Below are positions 24,870 to 33,524 of a stretch of 64,000 bases of DNA, piece after piece (the stretch's first letter is position 1; each line of letters starts with the position of its first letter). The stretch is from Cytobacillus sp. NJ13 (GTDB taxonomy: Bacteria > Bacillota > Bacilli > Bacillales > Cytobacillaceae): contig JAUCFP010000006.1 in NCBI GenBank assembly GCA_030348385.1, positions 2,848,501 to 2,912,500 of the forward strand. The letters run 5' to 3'. The translations under genes and the position numbers were made by a program. Under the pieces are notes generated by a model that did not search any database, was not told where the DNA came from, and was given only the letters and a program-made list of their open reading frames with translations.

Positions 24870-27005
24870 TTATTTGTCCTTAATTCTGAGAAGACGCAAG
24901 CCGTTTAATGTGACAATAAGAGTCGCACCCATATCTGCAAAAATCGCAATCCAAAGCGTTAGCCAGCCTGGTATGACCAGAAGTAATGCGACAAGCTTTA
25001 TTCCTAATGAAAACGTAATATTTTGCTTAATAATGCTAAGGGCTTTTCTGCTTAACTTCACTGTAAATGGCAGTTTCCCAAGATCATCTGCCATCAGGGC
25101 AATATCCGCTGTTTCAAGAGCCGTATCCGTTCCAGCTCCCCCCATGGCAATTCCAACGGTAGAAGCAGCTAATGCAGGGGCATCATTTACACCGTCACCA
25201 ACCATTGCCACACGGTCATATTTCTTTCTAAGATCTTTAATAAACGTTAATTTATCCTGTGGCAATAATTCAGCTTTAATATCCGATACGCTTACTTGTT
25301 CACCAATCGCGTTTGCAGTACCCTCGTTATCGCCAGTAAGCATAATGGTTTTTTGAATTCCCATAGAATGAAGATTTTCAATAACATTTTTGCTGTTTTC
25401 TCTTAACACATCCGCAACGTCAATCAGACCTAATACTTCTTCTGAAGTACCTGTCACCATGACCGTTTTTCCCTGCTTTTGAAGGCGGGCAATGGTTGCT
25501 TTTAATTCAGCTGGAATTCCGTTTGTTAATAGTTCCTCAAACAAATTTGGGCTTCCAACATAATACATCTGATTTTGAAAGATTCCTTTAATTCCTTTTC
25601 CGGTAATAGAAGAAAAGTCTTCAATACTGATGTCCTGGTATGGCGCATTTTCATCTTCCGCTTTTTTCATAATAGCCGAAGCGAGTGGATGCTGTGATCC
25701 TTTCTCCAATGCGGCAACAATGGACAAAAGTTCATTAGAATTTGCATGGGGTTGCGGCAGATAATCTGTTACCATTGGAATCCCTTTTGTTAGTGTTCCC
25801 GTTTTGTCAAAGGCAATGGCTTTGATTGCCCCCATCTCTTCTAAATGAATACCGCCTTTAATCAGTACACCATTTTTTGCGGCATTCCCAATCGCAGTCA
25901 CAATTGCAACAGGGGTCGAGATCACGAGCGCACAAGGACAGCCAACCACAAGTGCAGCTAATCCCTGGTATATCCATGTATCCCAATCAGCTCCAAAAAA
26001 CAGCGGAGGAACAACGGCCACACCTAAGGCAATAAGCATGATGAGCGGCGTATAGTATTTAGCAAATTTGTCGACAAAGGCTTGTGAAGGGGCTCTCTCA
26101 GCCTGAGCCTCTTCCACCAAGTGGATGATCTTTGCAATTGTCGTATCATCTACATGCTTCGTCACTTTAACCTCAAGCAGTCCCTCTTCATTCAAGGTTC
26201 CTGCAAAGACTTCATCTTCAGCCATTTTGGCAACAGGGACAGATTCCCCCGTAATAGCAGCTTGATTGACGGAAGACAAGCCCTTTACTACAATGCCATC
26301 CATCGCGATTTTTTGCCCTGGCTTGACAATCATAATGTCGCCAAGCTGAATCTCCTCCACCTCAACCATCATTTCTTGGTTCCCTCTTCGGATTAAAGCT
26401 TCCCGTGGAGCTATATCCATTAAGGAACGGATTGATTGACGAGCTTTATCCATGGAATACGTTTCAAGCGCTTCACTAATCGCAAATAGGATGACCACGG
26501 TTGCTCCTTCGCCCCATTCCCCAATAAAGGCAGCACCAATGACGGCAATCGTCATAAGTGTTCTCATATCAAACTGAAATCGGAATAGATTTTTTACCCC
26601 TGTTGTGAATAAGCGGTATCCGCCAATAACCATCGATGCGCCATACGCTAAAACGGAGAAAATGCTCCCTTCCCCATTCAGTTCCCCTGCAAACCATCCA
26701 ATAACGAGGAGGACAAAGGAAGCGATAACAGTCGCATGCTTTTTCAGAAAAGGTTCCTTCTTCTCCTCAAACCGCTCCTTCTCAGGGATAATTTTTATAT
26801 TCTCAAAGGCTCCAGCCTTTTCCAGTTCTTCAATGGTTGCTTCTCCATAAACGGTCAGCTTTGAAGCACCGAAATTTACATTTGCATCAGAAACACCATC
26901 CAGGTGTTTTACGTTCTTTTCGAACTTTGTGGCGCAGCCTGCTCAGGTGAATCCCTGCACACGATAGACCGTTTTTTCATCTGATTTCGCTAGTGCCTCA
27001 CTCAT
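24870..27005 (-). CDS. cadA: CadA-type P1B heavy-metal ATPase with in-frame TGA in the HMA domain (candidate selenocysteine)
   Basis: Read from ATG 27005 (GGGAGGTGGAG ribosome site, 8-bp overlap with cadC) the frame gives 711 residues, normal for CadA, with one TGA at 26943-26945 (residue 21). The surrounding peptide is YRVQGFT-(TGA)[17 protein letters not shown], so the TGA replaces the first Cys of the HMA metal site TCAGC; Cys24 is retained. Downstream are about eight TM helices, the CPC motif in [19 protein letters not shown] with the phosphorylated Asp and [10 protein letters not shown]. It exports Cd2+, Zn2+ and Pb2+ using ATP. If TGA stops translation, a restart at ATG 26633 would yield a 587-residue pump without the HMA domain and first TM helices. 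Confidence 0.9.
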
Positions 27006-27366
27006 AGTGCTCCACCTCCCTTTGATGTGTAAAGGCAATTTGAATCAGCTGTTTGACATGATCATCATCCAGCGAATAAAAGACTAATTTGCCCTCCTTA
27101 CGATATTTCGCAAGTCCCATATTTCGAAGAAGCCGTAAATGGTGAGAAGCCGTTGCCGTTGTGCACCCCACAATATTGGCTACATCACAGACGCATAGTT
27201 CATCTTCTTCACTTAGGGAAAAGGCAATCCTAACCCTAGTGTCATCAGATAACGCCTTAAATATTTGGGCAACAGCAGAGGTATTCTGTTGGGAGACAGA
27301 TTCTTTCACACGCCTTACTTTCTCTTCATCGACGCAGGTTACTTCACAAACATCATCGTGCTTCAA
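26998..27366 (-). CDS. cadC: CadC, ArsR-family metal-responsive repressor
   Basis: 122 residues, closely resembling S. aureus CadC: N-terminal Cys pair (VCEVTC, residues 7 and 11), ELCVCDVANIVG with the second Cys pair, winged-helix ATASHHLRLLRNMGLAKYRKEGKLVFYSL. These four Cys form the Cd/Pb/Zn sensing site that releases the repressor from DNA. It ends with a normal TGA stop overlapping the cadA start, so the two are translationally coupled. Two matching operators flank its promoter. Confidence 0.95.
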   Translation of the reverse strand: MKHDDVCEVTCVDEEKVRRVKESVSQQNTSAVAQIFKALSDDTRVRIAFSLSEEDELCVCDVANIVGCTTATASHHLRLLRNMGLAKYRKEGKLVFYSLDDDHVKQLIQIAFTHQREVEHYE

Positions 27367-27384
27367 AAGAAGCCACCCCCTTAA

Positions 27385-27446
27385 TCAAACGATTATTTGA
27401 GTATTAGTATATGCATCATTTTTTAAATAGTCAAACATTCATTTGA
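27385..27446 (-). promoter_or_regulatory. cadC-cadA promoter with two CadC operators
   Basis: On the minus strand TTGACT (27434-27429), a 17-nt spacer and TATACT (27411-27406). TCAAAC-N4-ATTTGA occurs twice, at 27385-27400 (around the start of transcription) and at 27431-27446 (overlapping the -35), 46 bp apart. The pattern agrees with known ArsR/CadC operators. Confidence 0.85.
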
Positions 27447-27730
27447 TTATTAGGAAGATATTTTCTTGTCATAAAAAATGAGTATCTAAAAGCAAAAAAT
27501 GATTCATCCAAATTGAGGATGAACCATTTATAGAAAATCGGCAGCACCTTTCCCTTTTACTTCAAGAAATTTGCTATTCTAGCAAAGTAGGTTGTCCCCC
27601 TGCTATTTGACATTAACTGCTCGGTAGTACAATTAACCCTTCTGCATTTTAGTTCGTTCCTTTTAAACTATTTCTTTACCTTCACCAACCATCCTGCCCC
27701 ATTAAACAAAAGCTGCCATAGGTAAATGTG

Positions 27731-27850
27731 AACTTTGGGAAAAGAATTATGAAATTGGGGAAACGAGCACTTAATTTGGGGAAAAGATTCAGCAAATTGG
27801 GGAAACAGCACTCCAATTTGAGGATAAGAAACACTGAAATGAGGAAAAGC
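27731..27850. repeat. Degenerate 21-22-bp tandem repeat
   Basis: About five to six copies of AATTTGGGGAAAAGANNCAN, diverging to GAGGATAAG-type versions. No reading frame with a ribosome site uses it. The rest of 27447-27933 holds only hairpins. Confidence 0.65.
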
Positions 27851-27933
27851 TATCCCGCTTAGGATAGCTTAATTTTTTCGAAGCCTCCACATGGCTCCCT
27901 ATAAGGAGGTTTTTTATATATTGAAATAACTAA

Positions 27934-28227
27934 TTAAAGAGGAACGTTTTCAAAATGTTCAACTGCAGGAAATGGATCATAGAAATGGTGCAGCTGTTTT
28001 TTCCATTCTTGATACTCTTTCGATTGTCTAAACCCAACTGTATGGGCCTCTAATGATTCCCACTTCACAAGCAATAAATATTTACCCTTAACTTCCATAC
28101 ATCGCTGCAGCTCGTGAGATATGTACCCTTTTATGGAAGAGATAATTTTTGATGCTTCACGAAACGCTAGTTCATATTCTTCCTCCATTCCTTCTTTTAC
28201 TTGCAGCATTACGGCTTCTAAAATCAT
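27934..28227 (-). CDS. ABM-domain protein (YgiN-like heme/quinol oxygenase fold)
   Basis: 97 residues: MILEAVMLQVKEGMEEEYELAFREASKIISSIKGYISHELQRC and LLLVKWESLEAHTVGFRQSKEYQEWKKQLHHFYDPFPAVEHF, a typical dimeric ABM fold seen widely in Bacillus. Substrate unknown. The start at ATG 28227 has GGGGAAG at good spacing. A GGAGG-type terminator hairpin follows at about 27882-27915. Confidence 0.85.
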   Translation of the reverse strand: MILEAVMLQVKEGMEEEYELAFREASKIISSIKGYISHELQRCMEVKGKYLLLVKWESLEAHTVGFRQSKEYQEWKKQLHHFYDPFPAVEHFENVPL

Positions 28228-28461
28228 GTAAAACTTCCCCTTTCCTTGATTTCTCATTTACTAAAGAGCTCTTGATTTCTATTTAATCATAACAAGTGAA
28301 TGTTTTGGGCAGCTGATCGCATATTCTATTAACTTACCTGCTCCGATTGTTCCAAAAGACAAACCGCCATTTTGGCAGCTGTCTATAGTTCACTAATTCT
28401 ATGATTATTCACTCAAAAATATAAAACAACGGGAAACGAGTGCTTCCCATTGTTTTTAAGT

Positions 28462-29355
28462 TTATTCAGCTGGTGTTTTCATTAATTGTTTTGAATGGCT
28501 GACTGATCTGAATTCACTAACAAGAGTAGAGCCTAATAGCAATACACCACCAAGCATTTGAACAATTGTCATTTGTTCTTGCAGGATAATTGCAGAAATC
28601 AATATAGCTACAAATGGATCTACATAACTTAGCATAGCTATACTCTGACCTTTTAATTTTTCCATACCAGAGAAAAATAACCAAAACCCAATCCCAGTGT
28701 TGACGATCCCTAAAATTAGAATAAAAGGAATGGAAGAACCTGATATTTCAAAGATGCCAAATCCTTCGGTAAGGAAAACATATGGCATTAGCAGTAAAGT
28801 GGTTGTTCCAAGCTGAATGATGGTCAGCTCTAACTTTCCCATATCTTTGATAAATTTATTTAAAAGCAATAACGCAGCATAAAATGCAGCTGCGATTAAT
28901 CCAAAGGAAAGTCCAAGTATATCCTCTGATTCCGATGCACTCATGCCTTCTCCTACAATCATTAACATACCAATGATGGCTACACCAATACAAACCATTT
29001 TTTTTATGGATAATTGTTCCCGAAGTATAAACGGTGAAAGAATCATCACAAGCACAGGCGCAAAGTAATAACCCAGTGTTGCATTGGCAATGGTCGTATA
29101 GTCATAAGATTGATAAAGAAAAATCCAATTCCCTCCCAATGCAATACCTGAAAGAATCAAAAATAAAGCATTCGTTTTTACTAAATTCCATGATATTTTT
29201 TTCTTCATCAAAAAGAATATCAACAGTAAAAATATGCATCCCAGGAAACTGCTTAGTAAAGCTCTTTCGCTCGAAGCTAAATCAATGTACCGGACCACCA
29301 GACCAATTGTACCGAAAGTAATCATTGATAATATAAACTGAATTTTAGATTTCAT
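28462..29355 (-). CDS. EamA/DMT-family transporter
   Basis: 297 residues with ten hydrophobic segments in two EamA repeats (about 5-135 and 150-280); repeat 1 ends LSIKKMVCIGVAIIGMLMIVGEG and repeat 2 ends QMLGGVLLLGSTLVSEF. Members export amino acids or metabolites; the substrate is unknown. It diverges from the LysR gene at 29707, which probably controls it. A 10-bp hairpin lies directly upstream of its AGGAG site. Confidence 0.9.
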   Translation of the reverse strand: MKSKIQFILSMITFGTIGLVVRYIDLASSERALLSSFLGCIFLLLIFFLMKKKISWNLVKTNALFLILSGIALGGNWIFLYQSYDYTTIANATLGYYFAPVLVMILSPFILREQLSIKKMVCIGVAIIGMLMIVGEGMSASESEDILGLSFGLIAAAFYAALLLLNKFIKDMGKLELTIIQLGTTTLLLMPYVFLTEGFGIFEISGSSIPFILILGIVNTGIGFWLFFSGMEKLKGQSIAMLSYVDPFVAILISAIILQEQMTIVQMLGGVLLLGSTLVSEFRSVSHSKQLMKTPAE

Positions 29356-29371
29356 CTTCTGCTCCTGCCAA

Positions 29372-29402
29372 TCTGCGAATCAGCTTATATTTCGCAGATT
29401 CT
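29372..29402 (-). promoter_or_regulatory. Hairpin abutting the ribosome site of the EamA gene
   Basis: AATCTGCGAA and TTCGCAGATT form a perfect 10-bp stem with an 11-nt loop that ends only about 4 nt before AGGAG. Possible control element of translation or transcription. Confidence 0.45.
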
Positions 29403-29439
29403 TAATATGTTTGCTTAATTTCACATTTCAATCTCAGTC

Positions 29440-29454
29440 GGAAAGCGCTTTGCA
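29440..29454. promoter_or_regulatory. Candidate cre site between EamA and LysR genes
   Basis: GGAAAGCGCTTTGCA is nearly palindromic and close to the CcpA cre consensus. No promoter is obvious beside it. The rest of 29356-29706 shows no gene. Confidence 0.45.
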
Positions 29455-29706
29455 TAGTTTTGATTGATCTCGACACAGTCCCCATTGAGTTTGCTTCATC
29501 TGTAGTTCAAATGGAATCTCAATGATTCGCAGACCCTTTCTTTGAGGAGAATTAAAGAAACTTTTCAATCACAAAAAACTTTTTTTACAGCTCTCCTTTC
29601 CTATCTTGAATTTTTGATAGTAATAACATATCATGGTGTCACATATTACAAAAACGAATGTTTCTCATGATATATATGACAAAACCAGATGGAAAGGAAA
29701 AGCGAT

Positions 29707-30576
29707 ATGAATATCCAAAAATATATGGCATTTGTTAAAGCAGCAGAATTCGGCAGCTTCACAAAAGCTGCAGAAGCACTGGACTATACACAGTCTGGAA
29801 TCAGCCGTATGATTAACGATTTAGAAACGGAATGGGGGGTTTCCCTTTTTGAAAGAGGCCGTGCGGGTATCAGTTTAACCTCTGATGGCTTAAAATTGCT
29901 GCCCCAATTAAAGCGGATCTGCAATGAGCAGGAAATCTTAATGACACAGATCGAAGACTTACACGATATACAGTCCGGGATGATTCGTATTGGGACATTT
30001 TCAAGCGTAGCAACTCATTGGCTCCCTAACATGATCAGAGTTTTTAAGAAGGATTATCCGAAGATTGATTTTGAACTTCTGCTTGGTGATTACACAGAAA
30101 TTGAAAGATGGGTTTTAGATGGACGTGTTGACTTCGGATTTGTGCGGCTGCCGTCAAAAGCAGAACTTGAAACGATCTTTTTGGAGCAAGACCGTTTGCT
30201 GGTAGTGATTCCGCAAAATCATCCGCTTGCTGATTGCGAGAAGTTTCCAATCAGCGGCTTATTGAACAGCCCGTTTATGCTTTTGGAAAAAGGGGCAAAG
30301 GCAGAAATCTCCGAAATTTTTGAAATGCACCATATTTCACCCCAAGTTAATTTTACAACATGGGATGACTACGCAATTATGTCTATGGTGGAAAACGGGC
30401 TGGGAATCAGTATATTACCGGAATTGATTTTACAGCGTATTCCTCACAAAATTATAGCGAAAGAGCTAGAAGTTCCTGCTTTTAGAAATATTGGTATTGC
30501 TGTGAGAGACCAAAAATCACTTTCTCTTGCGTCCAAGAGGTTTTTAGAATATATATCATATAGAAACAGGGATTAA
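29707..30576 (+). CDS. LysR-family transcriptional regulator
   Basis: 289 residues. N-terminal winged helix (MNIQKYMAFVKAAEFGSFTKAAEALDYTQSGISRMINDLE), linker helix, then the periplasmic-binding-like effector domain (about 90-285). ATG 29707 is preceded by AAAGGAAAAG; the upstream ATG 29689 has no ribosome site. It is divergent from the EamA transporter, a common regulator/exporter arrangement. Confidence 0.9.
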   Translation: MNIQKYMAFVKAAEFGSFTKAAEALDYTQSGISRMINDLETEWGVSLFERGRAGISLTSDGLKLLPQLKRICNEQEILMTQIEDLHDIQSGMIRIGTFSSVATHWLPNMIRVFKKDYPKIDFELLLGDYTEIERWVLDGRVDFGFVRLPSKAELETIFLEQDRLLVVIPQNHPLADCEKFPISGLLNSPFMLLEKGAKAEISEIFEMHHISPQVNFTTWDDYAIMSMVENGLGISILPELILQRIPHKIIAKELEVPAFRNIGIAVRDQKSLSLASKRFLEYISYRNRD

Positions 30577-30719
30577 AAAGGTGTGATGGAGAAATCATGT
30601 ATTCACACTGTTAAAATACCACATCATTTCAATCCTGATTTCTCTCTCCACTTATCTTTGGATTTAATTATGTCTAGCTTAATTTCATGTCGTAAAAGGT
30701 TATTATCTAATTTAACGAT

Positions 30720-30836
30720 TTAAGAAACTGCCTGTTCAGCTGACAGAAAAGCACCTGCAAGATGGCCGCCAAATGATGAATTCGTCTCTGTACCTGCAAA
30801 AATAATTTTCTTTCCTGCCATCAATATAGGTCTCTT
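30720..30836 (-). pseudogene. C-terminal remnant of a flavin amine oxidase
   Basis: The frame reads LKRPILMAGKKIIFAGTETNSS then FGGHLAGAFLSAEQAVS and stops at TAA 30720-30722. IFAGTETxxxFGGxLxGAxxSxxxA is the C-terminal FAD-binding signature of monoamine oxidases, which normally comes after about 400 more residues. The rest of that gene is missing: upstream lies the end of the aminotransferase gene. This indicates deletion or replacement at this locus. Confidence 0.75.
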
Positions 30837-32041
30837 CAGACTGTCAGCATTGAATCATTTTTTAATTCCCGATGCAATACTTCTCCCATACGCTTCATCC
30901 CTTCAATAATCTTCTCTTTAGACATATTGGAGTAATTTAAACGCAATGTATTTGTTTGTGTGCCATTTGGAAAGAAGGGAACACCAGGGACACAAGCTAC
31001 ATTGTTTTTCAGGCACTCTGTAAATATATGTGCTGAGTCAATGCCTTCCGGGAGCTCTACCCAAATAAATAATCCGCCTTCCGGCTTACTGTAGGACAAA
31101 TTCTTTGGGAAAAATTCTTCAATGCAACATAACATAGCTGTGCATCTTTCTTTATAAACAGCTTTTATTTTATGAATGTGCTCTTCAATTTCGTAAAGCT
31201 CCATATACTTTGCCGTAATTCTTTGAGCAAAGCTATCTGTATGCAAGTCAGCTGTTTGTTTAAAAGCAACATACTTATCAATGAAAACTTCGTCCGCACA
31301 AATCCATCCAAGCCGAAGACCGGGAGTGAAAATTTTCGAGAAAGTGCTTAAATAAATGACTCTGCCTTCTGTGTCAAAATGTTTCACAGGCGGGAGTTCC
31401 TCTCCAGCAAACCTTACAGCTCCGTAGGGATTATCCTCTACAATCAGCACATCATATTGATTAGCAAGCTCAATCATTCTTTTTCGCCTCTCGAGTTTCA
31501 AGGTGCGGCCAGTAGGGTTTTGGAAATCAGGAATCGTATAAATAAATTTTGTATTGGGATGCTCTTGCAGCTTTTTCTCCAGCTCTTCCATCACCATTCC
31601 ATCATCGTCCATTGCTGCTTCAATAAACTTTGCATTATATGACTTGAATACATTAATGGCTGCAAGATAGGTTGGGCTTTCACAAATAATCGCATCTCCC
31701 TCATTGATAAATAATCTTCCCGTAAGATCGATTGCCTGCTGGGATCCTGATGTAATAAGAACATTTTCAATGCCAGAGTCAATTCCAGCCATTTTCATTC
31801 TCTGACAAATAGCTTCTCTTAAAGGAATATATCCTTCAGTCGTACTATATTGAAGGGCAGCAGCTCCTTCATCATTCAAGACAGCATTGCATGCATCCTT
31901 AATAGCTTCTACAGGAAACAGCTCTGGAGCTGGCAGTCCTCCTGCAAAAGAGATTACTTCTGGCCTTTCTGTTACTTTTAATATTTCACGTGTCTCAGAA
32001 GATGTTACAAAGCGAGCTCTCTCAGCAAATTTATGTTCCAT
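30836..32041 (-). CDS. PLP-dependent aminotransferase (2-aminoadipate/aromatic type, fold I)
   Basis: 401 residues: FAGGLPAPELFP near residue 33, YSTTEGYIPLREAI, SGSQQAIDLTGRLF, PDFQNPTGRTL, EDNPYGAVRF and the Schiff-base lysine in STFSKIFTPGLRLGW. This is the LysN/ARO8-like group related to MocR domains. The amino-acid substrate is unknown. It is 50 bp downstream of an MFS gene and probably co-transcribed with it. Confidence 0.9.
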   Translation of the reverse strand: MEHKFAERARFVTSSETREILKVTERPEVISFAGGLPAPELFPVEAIKDACNAVLNDEGAAALQYSTTEGYIPLREAICQRMKMAGIDSGIENVLITSGSQQAIDLTGRLFINEGDAIICESPTYLAAINVFKSYNAKFIEAAMDDDGMVMEELEKKLQEHPNTKFIYTIPDFQNPTGRTLKLERRKRMIELANQYDVLIVEDNPYGAVRFAGEELPPVKHFDTEGRVIYLSTFSKIFTPGLRLGWICADEVFIDKYVAFKQTADLHTDSFAQRITAKYMELYEIEEHIHKIKAVYKERCTAMLCCIEEFFPKNLSYSKPEGGLFIWVELPEGIDSAHIFTECLKNNVACVPGVPFFPNGTQTNTLRLNYSNMSKEKIIEGMKRMGEVLHRELKNDSMLTV

Positions 32042-32091
32042 TTATAAACATTCCTTTTTTATTTTTTGGAGTTAATTATAATACTGAAAAT

Positions 32092-33405
32092 TCAGTCACT
32101 CAAACTTATACTTTTCTCTTTTTGATGGATACCTGCCCAAAAAACAATGGGAATCAGCAATAATGAAAGGATAGCACCAGAAATTGAAAGGGCTGCATAG
32201 CTGGAATACGCTACAATTATCCCAGATACACCTCCTCCTAATGCTCCTGATAAAGCGATCCATACATCGATAGAACCCTGCGTCTTAGCCCGAGTAGTAG
32301 CGTGAGTTGAATCGACAAGAATGGCCGTGCCGCTAATTAAGCCAAAATTCCATCCAAGCCCGAGTAAAACAAGTGCTATATTGAGTACGGCCATTGAATC
32401 AGGAGGTCCCGCTGCAGCCAGAATGCCAGAAGCAAGCAGTGTAATAGCAGAAGCAGTAGCCATAGCAGCACGGCCAATTTTATCAACAAGAAAACCAGTT
32501 ACTAACGAAGGCAAAAACATCGCTCCTATATGAAATCCAATGACAAGCCCTACTTCATTCAAAGCATGTCCATGGTGTCCCATATGTATGGGGGTCATCG
32601 TCATAATGGCCATCATCACAAATTGAGTTAAAACCATTACGGCAGCTCCTGCAAAAATGCCTCGCCTGTTTATCGATACCAAATTCGAACTTTTCACTAA
32701 ATGATTGTTTTTACTTTGTGCCTCTGATATGGCTTTTGCCGCAATAAAGGGGTCAGGACGAAGGAAAATAAATAGAACGAATCCAGCAAGTATATACGCC
32801 GCAGCCGCTAATAAAAAGGGGCCGGCTAAAGCAGGAATTCCTATGGATATGGCGAACTCCCCCATTACATCCACCAGGTTTGGGCCGGCAACAGCACCGA
32901 ATGTGGTGGAGACCATGGCCATGCTAATAGCCTTTGCCCTCTGTGTCGGGTTTGCCAGGTCAGTTCCAGCATAGCGTGCTTGTAAGTTTGTAGCCGTTCC
33001 AGCCCCGTAGATGAGCAGTGAAATAAATAATAGCAGAATGCTGTTTGTTAATGATGAAATCACTACTCCAAAAGCGCCGATGCCTCCAGCCAAAAATCCT
33101 GCCGCAAGTCCAGGACGGCGGCCAAACCGCTGAGAAAGCCGCCCCACCAGCAGCGCAGCACCCGCTGATCCTAAAGTAAATAAAGCGGTCGGAATTCCCG
33201 TTACACTATCTGTCCCCATCATATTTTGCGCTAGAAGTGCCCCTACTGTTATTCCGGCTGCAAGTCCTGCTCCTCCAAAAATCTGGGATATGACAATAAC
33301 AATTAATGTTCTTTTGTATAGCTGCTGCTGTTTTTCAGAAGAAATTATGCAGCTTTGCAGTAAAGCAGATTGGGCGTCTAACACCTTTTCACTATTGTTA
33401 GGCAA
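32092..33405 (-). CDS. MFS transporter
   Basis: About 437 residues with 12 hydrophobic segments; motif A as GRLSQRFGRRPGLAAG (about 85-100) and its second copy GFLVDKIGRAAMA. The substrate is unknown. GGGAGG lies 3 nt from ATG 33411 but 9 nt from TTG 33405, so I prefer TTG. It sits between the MocR regulator and the aminotransferase, which suggests export or import of a related amino compound (inference). Confidence 0.88.
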   Translation of the reverse strand: MPNNSEKVLDAQSALLQSCIISSEKQQQLYKRTLIVIVISQIFGGAGLAAGITVGALLAQNMMGTDSVTGIPTALFTLGSAGAALLVGRLSQRFGRRPGLAAGFLAGGIGAFGVVISSLTNSILLLFISLLIYGAGTATNLQARYAGTDLANPTQRAKAISMAMVSTTFGAVAGPNLVDVMGEFAISIGIPALAGPFLLAAAAYILAGFVLFIFLRPDPFIAAKAISEAQSKNNHLVKSSNLVSINRRGIFAGAAVMVLTQFVMMAIMTMTPIHMGHHGHALNEVGLVIGFHIGAMFLPSLVTGFLVDKIGRAAMATASAITLLASGILAAAGPPDSMAVLNIALVLLGLGWNFGLISGTAILVDSTHATTRAKTQGSIDVWIALSGALGGGVSGIIVAYSSYAALSISGAILSLLLIPIVFWAGIHQKEKSISLSD

Positions 33406-33483
33406 GATCATTCACCTCCCTTTCTAGACAGCCAACACTATTTTCTTAATATTCAAACTAGATTTAAATTATCTTAACACGCA

Positions 33484-33515
33484 CAAAAAAACCATACAAT
33501 ATGATAATTGTATGG
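33484..33515 (-). terminator. Terminator after the MocR gene
   Basis: CCATACAAT and ATTGTATGG pair around ATGATA, followed by T7 on the minus strand. Confidence 0.9.
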
Positions 33516-33524
33516 CAAACAATA

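Noticed and set aside
24870..26633. A naturally short CadA starting at ATG 26633
   Set aside because: The upstream sequence encodes a complete HMA domain and first TM helices in the same frame, interrupted only by one TGA, with a proper ribosome site at 27005.
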